NCBI GenBank assembly: GCA_000499405.2
Contig: HG738138.1
Location: 11,148,708 to 11,212,707, forward strand
DNA: 64,000 bases
From: Onchocerca volvulus
Lineage: Eukaryota; Nematoda; Chromadorea; Rhabditida; Onchocercidae
Direction of reading: 5' to 3'
A program made the position numbers and the translations under genes. The notes under the pieces were generated by a model, which was not told the origin of the DNA, searched no databases, and worked only from the letters and a program-made list of their open reading frames with translations. This document shows positions 21,980-38,821 of the stretch, piece after piece (position 1 is the first letter of the stretch; every line of letters begins with the position of its first letter).

Positions 21980-24900
21980 AAAGGGATTACGTGCTGCTGT
22001 GTTCATTGAACTTGTCTCTGCAGATGATCGATTCTCGAACTGATTCAGATTCAATCTATTCGTCAGGGTAGTATCCGATTGAAGACTAGCCAATTCGTTT
22101 TCATTTTTGGACTCTTTTTCCTTCGACCACGAGTCAAAAAGTCCATTACCAATATATGAAGAAATCAGGCTCATGCAATCGACTGATTCGTTTACCTGAA
22201 ATTATGTATGATGTGGACTAGACATACTATAATACGTCTTATCTAGTGGAAATCTATTCGTTTTTTTCTTTTTTTTTGTCTCATTTGATAAATAATGTTG
22301 GGTCTTAAGTACATACCTCATTTTGAAATTGAATATAAGCACTATGCGTGGAGAAATCTTGCCTATTATCACTCCGTATCCTAAAATATAAAGTTAACCA
22401 TTATAACTTTACAAATGTATGCAAATTACATCATTATTTTCTAAATTTATGAAATAACACGAAATATTTTACAGTAAAATATCTTATTACTACTGAAGAA
22501 CCAAAGGTTATTGAAATAAACCTTTCATTAAAGCCGTCTCGTATACAAGCTGGACAACAATCAGCCTTTTCACTATATGATTCGAGACAATGAGCATGAT
22601 AAGAATGTTTGCATAGGAAATGTACAGCAGGTAATTGAAGAGAAGTGTCACATGCAGAGCATTTGTTCATTTGAAAAATTTGCACCCTGCAAATCAAATG
22701 ACTGATTTTTGAATCAAGTGACGCAACGAACTACTTGGACCGAAGGTTGATAAGAACTTAAATTTCTTAAAATACAAACTTGTAATTAATACTGTCAATT
22801 TGTTCCTCAATTTCGGCCATTTTTGCTTCGTTTTCGGCAATCGTTTCCTCATCTTTTTCGACCTCAAATATTTATCTATTAATGATCCGGAAATAAAATC
22901 ATTCATTCATTGATCAACTATCAGTAGTCTGATAGCAAACGACTCCGAAAATAATATGTGGTCTTTTTTACGAACTATCATCAGAAAATGAACTTGCTGA
23001 ACAAATAAATGGTCTAATGATTTAATAACATGATAAAACGAAAGTACAAATCAGATTAGTATTGAAACTCAACATAATTAGAAATTAGTACTTTACGCTA
23101 CCAAGCATCATAAAAGTTCCAACAAAACAAGAAATTTTGAACAAATTAAGATATGGAAACATTGTAGATATCATCTATGAAAAATACCTCAGCATTTTGC
23201 CGCTCCATCCAATTGACAATATAATCTCTCACGTCACCAACACAAATTTTATCACTTTTAGAAAGAATTTCGAGAACCACAAGAGGATGGATGCTATTCG
23301 TTGCTTCGATTCTGCAAGTAAATAAACTCATAGAAAGATAAATTTTATTTTAATCAGAAAAATTAACGCCAATATATCTAACCGCTCAAGTAAAAATTTT
23401 ATTGCGTCGGAATCTATATCCTTTCCACGTGAAGCAAATACCACCACGTCGATCCATAAATCACGACTGCTGAAAATAAGAGAATTATTGTCTTGTTCAA
23501 CTTGAAATTGTTGCAAGAACTAAAAAAATTACATATTTCGTAACCTTATAGAAGCCGGAAATAAGGAAAAAGAACTTGAAACAAACTTTTCTTTTTCACA
23601 CAATTCAACGATTTCTCTGAGCTTGTTCTGTCGCATATAATATTCAATAAGTTTATCATATCTACAAAATTTATTTGATCGATTAAAATATGAGAATTAT
23701 TGCACAACTTATCTTAATAATTCTTTAAAATTTACCTTTTCATCTTCTTATATATATTAATAATTCCTGGAATGTAATTGAATAGTTGACACAACTTCAA
23801 AGATCCCTCCAAATTTTCCTCTCCGATTAATGCCATAATGTCTTCATCATTACTAGGGGCATCATGAAACATAAGAATTAGAATTTTTTGATCACGAAGA
23901 GTACAAAATGAGGTGAACAAACAAAAAAACTGAATACCAAAAATATCAGTGAGAAATAATCAACAAACTACAATGTTATTTCTGCATTAAAACCTACATC
24001 GAGCTTTTAAAAAAAAAAAAAAAAGAAAGAAAAAAAACCTCGTTATGTAACGCCCATTGACGAAGACGAAGTTCCAATAGCAAATTACGCAGTTTTTCAT
24101 TATTTTTCTCATCCTGTAAACAGAATTAAACTGAACAGATGATAAAACGAAAAAATGATCATCTCATAGATAATATCACATCTCATTTATTTCTGAAACG
24201 TAACAGTATTACTTTACTGAATGTATACAATGTTCAAATCTTCAAATACTGTCATTGAATTTGAGTTATCTTGAATTGAAAAATAAGAATTAAAAAAATC
24301 AGATTTATGAATATCACCTTCAGTGCTGTCTCTATAAATCTGGTACATTGCGAAGGTAATCCAATGAATACTTTCATCAAGGCAAGAGCATTGATTTGAT
24401 CTGAAATTCATTCATTTTCAATACTCGCTATTTGCAATAAATATCATCAATAAATGGATGAAAAACGATTAAAGAATGAAGCATGAATGCTGGTCTTATA
24501 ATTCTTTACTCTATTATGATATAGCCTGCAGCAACTTGGAAAACAATAAATCACGAAAGCATAACACTGCTATCCTCTTATCCTTCCATTTAATAAATAA
24601 TCAAACTACCAACTAAAACAGGCTCTATCCGATAACAGCTTCATCGTTTCCTCAGGATTGTTTATCAATAAACATTTTCCAAACTTTTCCAAACATGCTT
24701 CAACCTGAATTTGGAAAAAAATTTTTTGAGGTAAATTTATCCTTTTTTCCAGAAATCACATGTCGTCACTATTTGATGCAAAATATTCTTACTTCACCAC
24801 TAAAAAAATAACAAACCTGAGGAATTTCCAGTTTAGAAATGTATTTAAGCGCAGATTGATAATCGACTCGATCTTCGATTAAAATGCTTAATAGCGCATC

Positions 24901-27900
24901 ATGCTGCTTATGCTTCGCACAGAGATGACATGCTTCTGTTGTGAAATTCGCTGCACGAAGTATCTGTATTTTAGGTAATTAAAACTGATTTTTTGCTTTC
25001 ATTAATCTTATATTTATCAACAATCAAGAAAGCACAAAGATATCACGTAACAACAATTTAATTCTTCGAAGGTTACTTCCTTAAAATTATTATCGAGTTG
25101 TGTATGGGAACGGAACAAACAAAAAGAATCGAAATATGGCAAGAATAAGTAAAAGTCAATCCCAAAGCAACCAATGTACAGCGGCATTTAGATGAGCATT
25201 CAGGCACCGTAATGCCAAGGAACGGTTCTGGACTAAAGACAATGATATAAGTTTGCAAATTCATTTGGAACAAGCAGGTTAATCTATTATTCGTCAATTT
25301 GCGCAGATTTAGTAATCAAAGGCTTTTTCCGATCAAAGCAATGAAATTTTTGCAGCATGATTTTCAGCTATCTATCTCATGTAGTAAGTATAAAAAACGT
25401 AACATTTTTTAAATTTAGTTCTTAGAATTTTAAAAAATACCTGAACAGCTGTTTCAATATTGAATTCAAAATTATGGTCAATAAAATCGCGAATTTTATC
25501 ATGTGCTGCCAAACGAGTGTAACAGTTCAATAATATGGTAGCATGATGGCTATTCGCCTTACCTTTAGAGTGAAGTGCTTCTAAATACAAGCACAATTCT
25601 TTTATATGAGAACCATCCAGAAACTGAAAATTGTTTTGCATAAAACTTCTAGATGATGTATTTCTTCCATTATTATAAACAAATCGATGGAAATAAAAAG
25701 CAGTATGAATCGTGAATTGTGAAATCATGAAATTATTTGAAAAAAAGCACCTTTTTAATAACATATGACGGCTCTAGGTATCCAACAGTTTCCATATATT
25801 GCTGTACTGCATTTTCGAAATCTCCACTTCTAGAATAAATTACTTCAGAAAATAAAAATAGGTATATGGATAATGATTCACATACCTGTATAAATAATCA
25901 CCATATTTCTTGTAAATTCCAGGAAGATGTTCCAAAGCAACTGAACTTCTCTTGGCAACCCTGTAATTTGCAAGGTAAAAAGTGTCAAAAAAGAGAATGG
26001 AAGAAAAAAACCGGAACGATTAAAGAAATTATAACGTTTAGAATATCTAAGGCACTGAATAACTGACCCAACAGCGAGATCATACAAATTTTTCTTGAAT
26101 AAAATATCCAGTTTAGAGCTGATGCTTTTTTCTGTAACAGCAGAAAGTGTTCCGTCTTGACTAAGAACCATTAACACATTATCTAATAAAAACATCCTTG
26201 AAACAGCTGGAAGGGCACATGAAAATGCAACACACTGTCCTTCAGTATCATATATCGAGACAACGTAAGTCCACATTTCATTTGACGAACTGAAACAAAA
26301 TATTAAAATTCTTTATAAATTATTTGCTCACAAGACAAATAATATAAGAAGGCTTTACTTGTAAATGAATTCCTAAAAAAGTAACGAATTTCGGGACCAT
26401 TCTGAACTCATGATTTTTTCTATCTCGTTATTTGACGAATTGAATTCGCAAACTAACGGTATAGCAGTTGGCTGCCGTGTAAGTAGTGCAACGTGGTAAT
26501 CAAATGCAATTAATTGCATCTTTTCATTGCTTCGGCCAAGAGCATGGCAACGACCTCTACCGCTGTCAGGATCAGCAGTCAAACTTCGCTCTGCTTCATA
26601 AAAATGAACCATCTGTAAAAGACATTGTGTATGATTTGTCAAGACATATCATTTCCATCAAAGAAATATCATTAATACTCGAAAATAGCAAAGCATAAAC
26701 ATTTACAAATAACACAATTTCACAATATAATTAAGTTAAATGAGCAAAAAACACATTAAGATGAACCTCAGTGCTACCCACAATAAGTTGATTACGCGTT
26801 TCATTAAAACTCCAGCAGTCACGAAGACAACCTTTCGCGTCGTGTACAACCTTCAAAAAGACCACTTCGTCATTTAATAATTCAAAAAAATGAAAACATT
26901 AGGTAAATCCATGCTAAACTACAACAAATTAAAAATTTGTATGAAACTTTTTTATATCTACAAAATTTATTTGATTCCAAGAAAATAAGAACAAAAAAAA
27001 TGAATTAAACCATACTTTATTTGTAACGACTTTATTGGTAATTGAAAAAGACAGTACGGATGTTGACGTTAAACAATATAAAATACACAGATCCTGATTG
27101 GCAATCCAAATAAGGAAAACACCTGTTATTTCATCACCTGGTCCTGAACTTGAACTATTAACCACGGTAAGCCATTTGCCGGATCTAAAATTTCTCATAA
27201 GATGATCTTTCAATTCATGAAACATCTGCTGAAAACTATTTTACAAATTCGATTTTTCCAGTGATTAAATGCACCACCTCATGATTTCAGAATAGTGAAG
27301 CAAAATTCGTCTGCTGCCTCTTTTGCTTGATGACTGGAAATGACATCGATATACTTCCCCAAGCTTACTCTTATACTAAAAATAATATAATTTTCCAAAG
27401 AACTTATGCTAAACGATGGTAATGAAACGTAAATTTATCTGTAAGAAACAAAAAAACCAGTTGTCAACTAATTTTAGCAATTTCTAAAACAATAACAAGT
27501 AGGTTATGAAGTAGCTAAAACTTACTTTTCTTTGACATTACTTGCAGAATAAATAACAGAGGAATCAACGAAGCCAACAGCGATATGTTGTAATGATGAG
27601 TGTAATGTAACGGCACATGCCCGAGTACTACGTCCAATACCTAGCAGAGGACATACACGTATCACGCGTATGCAAAAAGGTGTATCTTTCTCAATTCGAT
27701 CCAACTGCCATAATTTAACTAATGAGTTAATTCCTTCTTCATCTTCCTGCAAATCAATCATTTTTTTTCACTCTATTTCAGCTTCATGTCTTTTCAATTT
27801 TAAACTTTGATGAAGTATGCAAGTTTGCCCTTTTTTTCAATTTATTTATGATTTTTTTTAGGTTTCAGCATCTGCATATATGTTTTTATATAGCTTATGA

Positions 27901-28504
27901 ATTTGTCATCTTCAATTCCTTTTCAGTCTCTCGGTCTTCGAATTTCAGCAATTGTATATTCCTTTAAATAGCTCAGTGTAATTAAAATAATGGAATTAAT
28001 TTGAACAGCAAAACTTTGAAAACTTACAAAAACAAGTGTGCTAAATCACCAAAAACTAAGTAATGTAATTTTCCAAATTCAAACAATTAAATTTAAACAG
28101 CGTACTCCAACTGTTGCAAGAATAAGGCCAGCAAGAGCTATATCAGCCAGTGAGCGTTTATGAGCAATCCAACAGTATTCTTCCAAATTACGCGATAATT
28201 TGAATATTGCACCACATGGTTCTCCGAATATCGTGAATCCAACACCGGATACAGACCGATATGCCTTGAGATTCTGCAAATACATTCGGGATTCTATAAT
28301 AAGTACTGTAGCTGTCTATCTTTATAATAGAACTTCGACAACCTTACAATGGAACTGATCGTTGTTCAGCTTCATACATTAGAAGAAAGAAGAATAAAGA
28401 GAAACCTTTAACCCGTTAAACTTGCATTCGGGATTATTCGGATCATAAACATTGTGCTTCTCGAAAAAAGTAAACTGTCGCCAACCAGTTTCCACTAACG
28501 ACAT
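21875..28504 (-). CDS. vps-11: VPS11, HOPS/CORVET tethering-complex subunit
   Basis: Core class C Vps subunit acting in tethering before late endosome/lysosome fusion. Exons, 5' to 3' on the - strand: 28504-28406, 28273-28106, 27746-27526, 27367-27278, 27235-27016, 26850-26767, 26612-26458, 26289-26068, 25960-25886, 25829-25751, 25623-25441, 24963-24817, 24704-24614, 24400-24318, 24113-24039, 23929-23736, 23661-23545, 23469-23383, 23311-23188, 22862-22780, 22686-22522, 22380-22317, 22195-21875. Phases close to about 1048 aa; human VPS11 is 941. The N-terminal half matches the beta-propeller (GEDEEGINSLVKLW). The middle matches the alpha-solenoid (LFKKNLYDLAV, YGDYLYRSGDFENAVQQYME, TILLNCYTRL). 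A coiled coil (VEKDEETIAENEAKMAEIEE) precedes a RING-H2 at 875-913 (C875, C878, C891, H893, H896, C899, C910, C913). The last exon is an extension with three NPF motifs. Boundaries of exons 4 and 5 (27278-27367, 27016-27235) needed non-standard acceptors and are the weakest. Intron 11 (24964-25440) has a chance open frame. Divergent from PCYT2. Confidence 0.93.
22522..22686 (-). other. vps-11: RING-H2 exon of VPS11
   Basis: This exon encodes the whole zinc-binding RING-H2: KCSACDTSLQLPAVHFLCKH, then SYHAHCLESYSEKADCCPAC. It aligns residue by residue with the human VPS11 RING. The cysteine pair near the end is CC rather than a single Cys; C910, which precedes PxC, is the likely ligand. Confidence 0.93.
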
Positions 28505-30413
28505 TACACCACATTAAACAAATCAAATTATGGTACTCTTGTTATTTCGGCTCCAAAAACGTGAATATTAAAACGAGTTCGAGAAATCCTATGTGAATCC
28601 GTAGAACCATAAGTATGGCGTATCAAAGTGATATTTTCTTGTATGTTCGAAGTTCAGTGCTGATTGCTCTGAAGTACTTTCACGAATTGTCATTCTCGAG
28701 CTGGGTATATCTAAAACTGTGACGCACAAACGAATGGAAAACCTGACTGTGATACAAACAACCAGACCTAGTCCCAGTACTTGAAACCAATCCGGAAAAA
28801 TCAAATTTTGAATATAGCTCCAAACTTCAAATAAAGGACAAGTTCAGAGGGAATGCATACAATCTATTAGACAACGAGGGAACTGCGAGATAGATGCATT
28901 CAGATGACGAGACTTGTCGCGCTGGACGAACTAGACCAGAGAGTTAGGGTAATGCAAAGTTGATTTTTTTTTTTCTCGATTATAGGTCATTCGTGCATTA
29001 AGTTCAATGCATACGAGGGATGTTGCGTAGGATGGTATGTGTTTTGTTTTTGAGGATCAGTATGTTAGGTATCCATATATATTTTATGACGCAGCACGAG
29101 ATCAAACTTTAACCCTACTAGTTTTATGTTAAATTGTTAATCGAAATCAGTTATTAATCTATTTAGCTAAAATTTAAACTAATTAATTGATTTGATTTTT
29201 CATAGCTGTTACTGCACTTCATACATACTGTTTATTGGGAAGTAATAAACGCAAGTATATCAAATGAAAGAAGAACAGAGAATTATAGTGTAACAGATGA
29301 AGTTTCAAGATGAAGCAAAATTTAGTTGAAAATTTTCAGTAAATCGGATAAAATTAAGAAGAAAAAAGAATTGTGACTTATTTCATTTGTTCATTATTTC
29401 ATTCTTTCTCTTCAATTTATTAAAATTTCATTCATTTCAGAAGATAAATGCTGACCATGATAAATGATTCATTTTCTGAAATTATTTCGAAAAAAAAAAA
29501 AGTGGTGCTTTAGAGGAATAGGAAACAAATTGAGAAAAAATTTTAAAATTTAACTTTGATTTTATAATTGAAAATTACGTCAAAATAATGAATAAAAACC
29601 TATAATTAATAATAGTGTATTCATATTAGCGATACACTGAAGAGAAGAAAGCAAAAAATTTCAAGAAATTACAATAAGATTAAAGATGGGATTCTTTACT
29701 AATAATTAAATTGAGTGAAGTTGTGATTCATAATGGTCTCTGACCAGCTGGCAAACTTTTTGTAATCGTATTTATAAAGTTCTGATTTATAGTAATTGAT
29801 GCCAAAGTTATTTTTTATTCTACTTGCCATTTATTTTTCCCAGTTAATCCAGACAGTTTTTCCAATACTAAATTGTGCTTCACTGATTCACAACTTGCGT
29901 GCGTAATGTAGCGAGTCATTTTACGATTTTTTTCGAAATTTTGTCGATAATTTGTTTTTTGATCAGAATATTACTCAAATGTCCGCATTCTTATTTGAGT
30001 AGAAATTTCTTTTTTCAATTTATTGTGAGCATATAGATCACGCTATCATTTGACAGTAGAGCATCCTAATTTTATATTTCCTATGCTTTTTATTACTGAT
30101 ATATTTCATGTTATTTATTCAATTTTTCCATGATTTTAGATGTTATTTTCTGTGTTGAAAATTTTTGCCAACTTGATAAATAATTTTTCCATATAATAAG
30201 TGTTAAGAAATTCTTCAGAAATGTTAGCAAGGAAACTGGATATTTATTAAAAGGACTTGTTTTGGAGATAAAAAATTTATAACTATAATTATTTTAAAAT
30301 TTGGAGTAGAAATTTTAGTTTCGAAGTTACAAACTTAGACTTATTTGGAGCCATTTGTTTAAGATACTGTGAAAATAGAATAATTTCAAATTTCCATACG
30401 TCGAATAGCTAGC
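28505..30413. other. Intergenic DNA 5' of VPS11
   Basis: A higher-GC stretch at about 28590-28960 probably holds the VPS11 promoter/5' UTR, although no TATA or trans-splice site could be assigned. The rest is AT-rich. From about 30016 it is homologous, with many differences, to about 37679-38075 (see repeats). Confidence 0.45.
30016..30413. repeat. Diverged left flank of repeat A
   Basis: Aligns along its length with 37679-38075 (shared blocks such as TGTTATTTTCTGTGTTGAAA against TGTTGTTTTCTGTGTTGAAA). There are many substitutions and small indels, in sharp contrast to the almost identical core to its right. Confidence 0.65.
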
Positions 30414-31891
30414 CAACAAGTATAAATCATTCAGTTCAAGAAATCACATAATTTTTAAAAAAACGAAATTTTTTTTTTTAAAATAATGGTCTAAACTTGC
30501 ATGTCTCATCGATAATTCAGATTGTTTGTCAAATTTATTCTTGCTCTTCGACTATTATTTCAACATGACTGGTTTATTTAATCAAACCGATATCATATGT
30601 CATCAGTTAGAAAGACGCTGCCTTTTGTTATGAAGTTGAACGTTATCATTAAAAATGTTTGCTGAAATTCGACACCCATCTCATGTTGTGGTGAATAGAA
30701 GGAATCATTTAGTTCAATTAACATCATGAAAGTGTCGACACAAAAGGTGAAAGAAGAATTGAAACATACGAAACGCAATGATTTTCTGTAGTCGTAGCTA
30801 AAAGTAACAGTTGGAAAAATTTTTTTTCTCCTCATTGATATGATATCATCAGCTCAGCCGGTTGCAATGGTTCTTCCCAACATCGATCATTTTTTTTTTT
30901 TAGTTCATTCCGTAAAACCTGTCTTGCTATTCTTAATGTTTTTTGTTCGAGTTCTTTTTATTGTTTAAGTTTACTTTCGTTGTTTACTTCTGCAATTCGG
31001 CCAAATATTACTCAGTTATATGATAAGATGTCGAAATTAGAAAGCAATTTGTTTTGTCAGCAAGTTAATCATTTTCTAATCATTTTCGAACTGAGGTGAT
31101 TCGATCGTTTATCGTAGGTTATTTGAATTTTTTTTTTTTTTTTTTAAATTTAAATCTCTCTCTGGAAATATTTGAGTAATTAAAATGTTGATTTATTTGG
31201 ATTAATTAATTCAAAAACAATTCGTTGGTATTGAGAGATGATAAAAATGCAAAAAAAAATGTTTTATATAGTCGTTCAGATGAAATTTGAATTTTTGTGA
31301 TGCATTGTCTTCTTATTTATTCTTGGAAATTCACTTTCATTCATTTCATGGATGTATGCAAGATTTTTGGCATGCATAGACTGATCCACGTGATACAAAT
31401 TTGTACTGTATTCTTAATTCAGTAATCTACTGTATTCTTTGCCCGAGAGTTCTTGGCGTGATGCAATATTAGCATTTGTCTTGATGGAATGATTGAATAG
31501 AACAGTCTATCGAATATTTTGAATCCATGGAATGTAACTTTCTTATCATATAGTTTCAATGGAAATCCTAATTTAACATATACGAATATCATGCCGATTA
31601 CTTCATTTGTCAACGCTAATATAAATCATCCGATGCATTCCAATCTTCTGATGTACCACGTAATCTTAGTTCAATCATGGGAAGATATCAAACGAATCTT
31701 TTATTATATGAATTCATTGATCATATAATTCTTAACAGCTTGTCGACAAGATATTATCATTCTTTAGATGTGTCTTGGAATTCTTGTATTCTGAGAATAT
31801 CTACCATATATTTTGTCTTGAGATTTGTAAAATATCGGAGCGTTTTTAATAGAATACTTTTAAAATTTTTGCATATTTTAAAAAAACGAAA
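30414..31891. repeat. 1.48-kb direct repeat, copy A
   Basis: Nearly identical to 38076-39557: a handful of substitutions (for example at 30422 and in TTGCTCTTC/TTGCACTTC) plus small length changes in T runs. The 16-mer TTTTAAAAAAACGAAA occurs near the left end (30453-30468) and exactly at the right end (31876-31891). Open frames inside it (30593-30835 and 31419-31613 on -, 31519-31728 on +) are conserved only because the DNA is identical; none is a recognised protein. No terminal inverted repeat or target duplication was recognised. Confidence 0.9.
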
Positions 31892-32570
31892 ATTACTTCT
31901 CTAAGTCACGTGTTTTACCCGAAATGTTTGCTATAAATTTATCCAGAGACTCTTACATCATAATATAAGTATGTTTGCTTTTTATTTTTCATATATATAT
32001 AGATCATTTTCGCACTTACATTTCATTTTCAAATTCTTTGGATCTTTCCTTTTTTACTTATTAATTTGTAATAGTCAGTATTCAGAATTGATGATTTACG
32101 AAGTATTATTTAGATAAATTTGAAGTTTTTAACAAGCAAGAAGTTGATTCGTTTTCAGATACAGTCATAAATCTGCGTTGATTGTATTGAAGGGAAATGA
32201 ATGAATAAGCAGTAGTATATCAAGCAAATTTATGTTATCCAAAGACAATAAGCGATTTTTCATGATCTGTATCTGAAAATTTATTGTTTAAACATTTCAT
32301 TCGTTTCTTTCATTCATTGAAAACTCATAAAACTTTGTGAATATTTAGAGCATTGACTGAACATGATAGGAACACTGGCTTTTATCATTTATTATTATGT
32401 CACAGGTAATCAACTTGCAATCTTCTTGGATATGTACATTTCCTTTCTTCTGTCTTCTTTTAATGATACTCTCACTTTCATTGTCTTTTCTTTTATCGTG
32501 GAAACTGATTGCTCTCAAATATTCAGTTTTTTCTTCAGATATTCAATTTTCATATTTTTTAATGGTGAAT

Positions 32571-32605
<35 letters not shown>

Positions 32606-32796
32606 GAAAAAAGAAAAAATAGAAAAAAAATGGTATTTTTGCTATCCAGATGTGTTCATTTCGATATTCATTTTTTCCATTTTTTTTTTTTTTTTTTGAT
32701 CAATTTTTCCACAATCATAATACCTTACTTTATCTCTCATACTTTTACTTAACAGATTTAACACATATTGTTACTTTTATAAATTTAAAATCGATC

Positions 32797-32827
<31 letters not shown>

Positions 32828-33455
32828 GTATCTCTAAATAGATATAACTTTTTTTTTATTCATTTTTTTTTTTTTTATTCATCGCTTAACTTATGTCTTT
32901 CTTTCCATATACCTCTTTTGAATTTCAAATAAACTTCTAACTTTTTTCTTTTTTGATCGTTTCACCTCTGTGAATTGTAGTAATCCTTACCATTTATTGT
33001 CTCCAACGTCTTTTCGCAACTTATTTGTCGCACTTCGAACTGTTAACGCAATCTCCCCAACATAAGAGCTTTTCTATCTATTAGCAGCACTTTTTTTCGT
33101 ATTAATCTAATTCAAGACAACTTTTACTGCTTGCTAACTTGCATTATGTGTTGATAATTTTAAAGATGGCTTTTTGACGGTTTAGTCGAACTTTAATATG
33201 GTCAATATTTGATGACTATTATAGCATAAGCTTTAATTTGATATTTTAAAGATTTTGTTACTTATAGTCACATCCTTTTTATTGCTAGGATTCATATGTC
33301 AGATACATAAAAAATTTCAGTAAAACTTATATTTAATTTTCATTTTTACTGACCCGCTAACAAATTAACCATCGCTTTTATTAACTTCTCCATTTCAGTA
33401 CTAACAAATGCAGTTTACGTTTATTCATTGCAGATTAATACTGTTACTACTTCCA
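31892..33455. other. AT-rich DNA between repeat A and PCYT2
   Basis: Contains several long homopolymer tracts (A run at about 32574-32604, T runs at about 32679-32697, 32800-32827 and 32863-32876). The open frames at 32363-32575 and 32397-32699 run through these tracts and are not credible genes. The PCYT2 promoter must lie here, but no element could be assigned. Confidence 0.5.
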
Positions 33456-33456
33456 G
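33451..33456 (+). promoter_or_regulatory. Likely trans-splice acceptor of PCYT2
   Basis: TTCCAG ends at 33456 after a pyrimidine-rich stretch, 21 bp before the PCYT2 ATG. This is the usual position of a nematode spliced-leader acceptor. A 5' UTR intron would look the same. Confidence 0.5.
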
Positions 33457-33477
33457 TAGAGCAGATAGCTAGGCTAA

Positions 33478-36867
<3,390 letters not shown>

Positions 36868-37003
36868 CTTATGCATTGCAGTAGCTGGATATTATATCTT
36901 TATTTTCCGGCCGTATTTCAGTGAGAAATTATGCCGGTACTTATACAACTAGATTCAGAAACTTGGGGGAAGTCTCGATCTTTCACTTTTTGGCATGATT
37001 TAA

Positions 37004-37009
37004 AATAAA
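37004..37009 (+). promoter_or_regulatory. PCYT2 polyadenylation signal
   Basis: The canonical AATAAA lies 137 bp after the PCYT2 stop codon, a normal 3' UTR distance for a nematode gene. Confidence 0.6.
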
Positions 37010-37678
37010 GAATTGGTACATACGAATTTTCTAGAAGTTTCAGAATTTATTGGGAGTAGTTTGTTTCCTTTTTACTCGACTTCATTTTAGTATTGAGATC
37101 TAGAAGTTCTGGATTATTACATTTCGTATTGTATTAATGAATATGAATGACTTGCATGATTTGTAACATCTAATTTTTCCATAAAATCTTCAGCCAATAT
37201 AACTTTCGAATATTTCGTTAGGGTAAAATGCGGATTTAAGTTTTCGTTACTAATGTAGAAGCATCTATCAGCTCCGATTCTTGATAAAATGCTTCATGGC
37301 GTACTGAATACCAACCTCAGTAGGAATCTAAGTATATTTGTCCTCTCTTTTCAAGTCTATTCCGTAAAGCTATAACTACTTTCTCGTGACGTCCTTCCGT
37401 GGTGCGAATAAAATCATCATATTGAAGATTTCAGTTATCAACTTTTCATATCCGAATATCGAATAATCTATATATATCCGTATTCGTTTATCATTGTTAA
37501 TGCAAAATTTTCCGTTCCACAGATTGATGCAATTTGCATCAATTTATCTTATCTCCTCAATTCATTATTGATTTCTCAGTAGTTCATTCATTTTGTTTTC
37601 TTGTTTCCTAGATTATTTACTCGTGATAGGCTTAGCTCAGAAATATTTTTTCTTTGAGTAATTTCTCTCAATTTCTCT

Positions 37679-38075
37679 CAATTTATCTGTTGCGAGCATG
37701 CAAATCACGCCAAATGTTATTCGATTAATTTAGCATCCCAGTTTTATTTTCCTATTTTCTTTTATTATTAGCACAATTCATATTATTCATCCATCTTTTT
37801 ACGATTTCAGATGTTGTTTTCTGTGTTGAAAACTTTTGCCGAGTTAAATAATTTTTTCTTATGATAGGTAGGGTATTAAGAAATTTTGCTTAAACATTGG
37901 CAAAATTTTTGTCAGAACATTTCCGTGTACTTGAACTAGTTGTATGTTCTAAAGGGGCTAGGATAAAATTTTATATTTAAAATTAGAATTACTTGAAGCC
38001 ATTTGTTCAAGATATTGTGCAAGCAGTTAAGGTAATTCCAAATTTCCATGCTATACCGAATAAATTGTCAGTGTA
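37679..38075. repeat. Diverged left flank of repeat B
   Basis: Counterpart of 30016-30413. It shows that the duplicated segment was originally longer than the near-identical core. It lies 0.8-1.2 kb downstream of the PCYT2 stop. Confidence 0.65.
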
Positions 38076-38790
38076 CAACAAGTACAAATCATTCAGTTCA
38101 AGAAATCACATAATTTTTAAAAAAACGAAATTTTTTTTTTTTAAATAATGGTCTAAACTTGCATGTCTCATCGATAATTCAGATTGTTTGTCAAATTTAT
38201 TCTTGCACTTCGACTATTATTTCAACATGACTGGTTTATTTAATCAAACCGATATCATATGTCATCAGTTAGAAAGACGCTGCCTTTTGTTATGAAGTTG
38301 AACGTTATCATTAAAAATGTTTGCTGAAATTCGACACCCATCTCATGTTGTGGTGAATAGAAGGAATCATTTAGTTCAATTAACATCATGAAAGTGTCGA
38401 CACAAAAGGTGAAAGAAGAATTGAAACATACGAAACGCAATGATTTTCTGTAGTCGTAGCTAAAAGTAACAGTTGGAAAAATTTTTTTTCTCCTCATTGA
38501 TATGATATCATCAGCTCAGCCGGTTGCAATGGTTCTTCCCAACATCGATCATTTTTTTTTTTTAGTTCATTCCGTAAAACCTGTCTTGCTATTCTTAATG
38601 TTTTTTGTTCGAGTTCTTTTTATTGTTTAAGTTTACTTTCGTTGTTTACTTCTGCAATTCGGCCAAATATTACTCAGTTATATGATAAGATGTCGAAATT
38701 AGAAAGCAATTTGTTCTGTCAGCAAGTTAATCATTTTCTAATCATTTTCGAACTGAGGTGATTCGATCGTTTATCGTAGGTTATTTGAAT

Positions 38791-38821
<31 letters not shown>

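Noticed and set aside
28840..29000. Higher-GC segment considered as a tRNA or other RNA gene
   Set aside because: No cloverleaf, anticodon arm or B-box could be recognised; kept as promoter-side DNA of VPS11.
31519..31904. Open frames shared by both 1.48-kb repeats (also 39185-39609)
   Set aside because: Their conservation follows from near-identity of the DNA; several frames are equally open, and no start/splice signals or known motifs were found.
32397..32841. Two + strand open frames through poly-A and poly-T tracts
   Set aside because: Lys- and Phe-runs come from homopolymers; not credible proteins.
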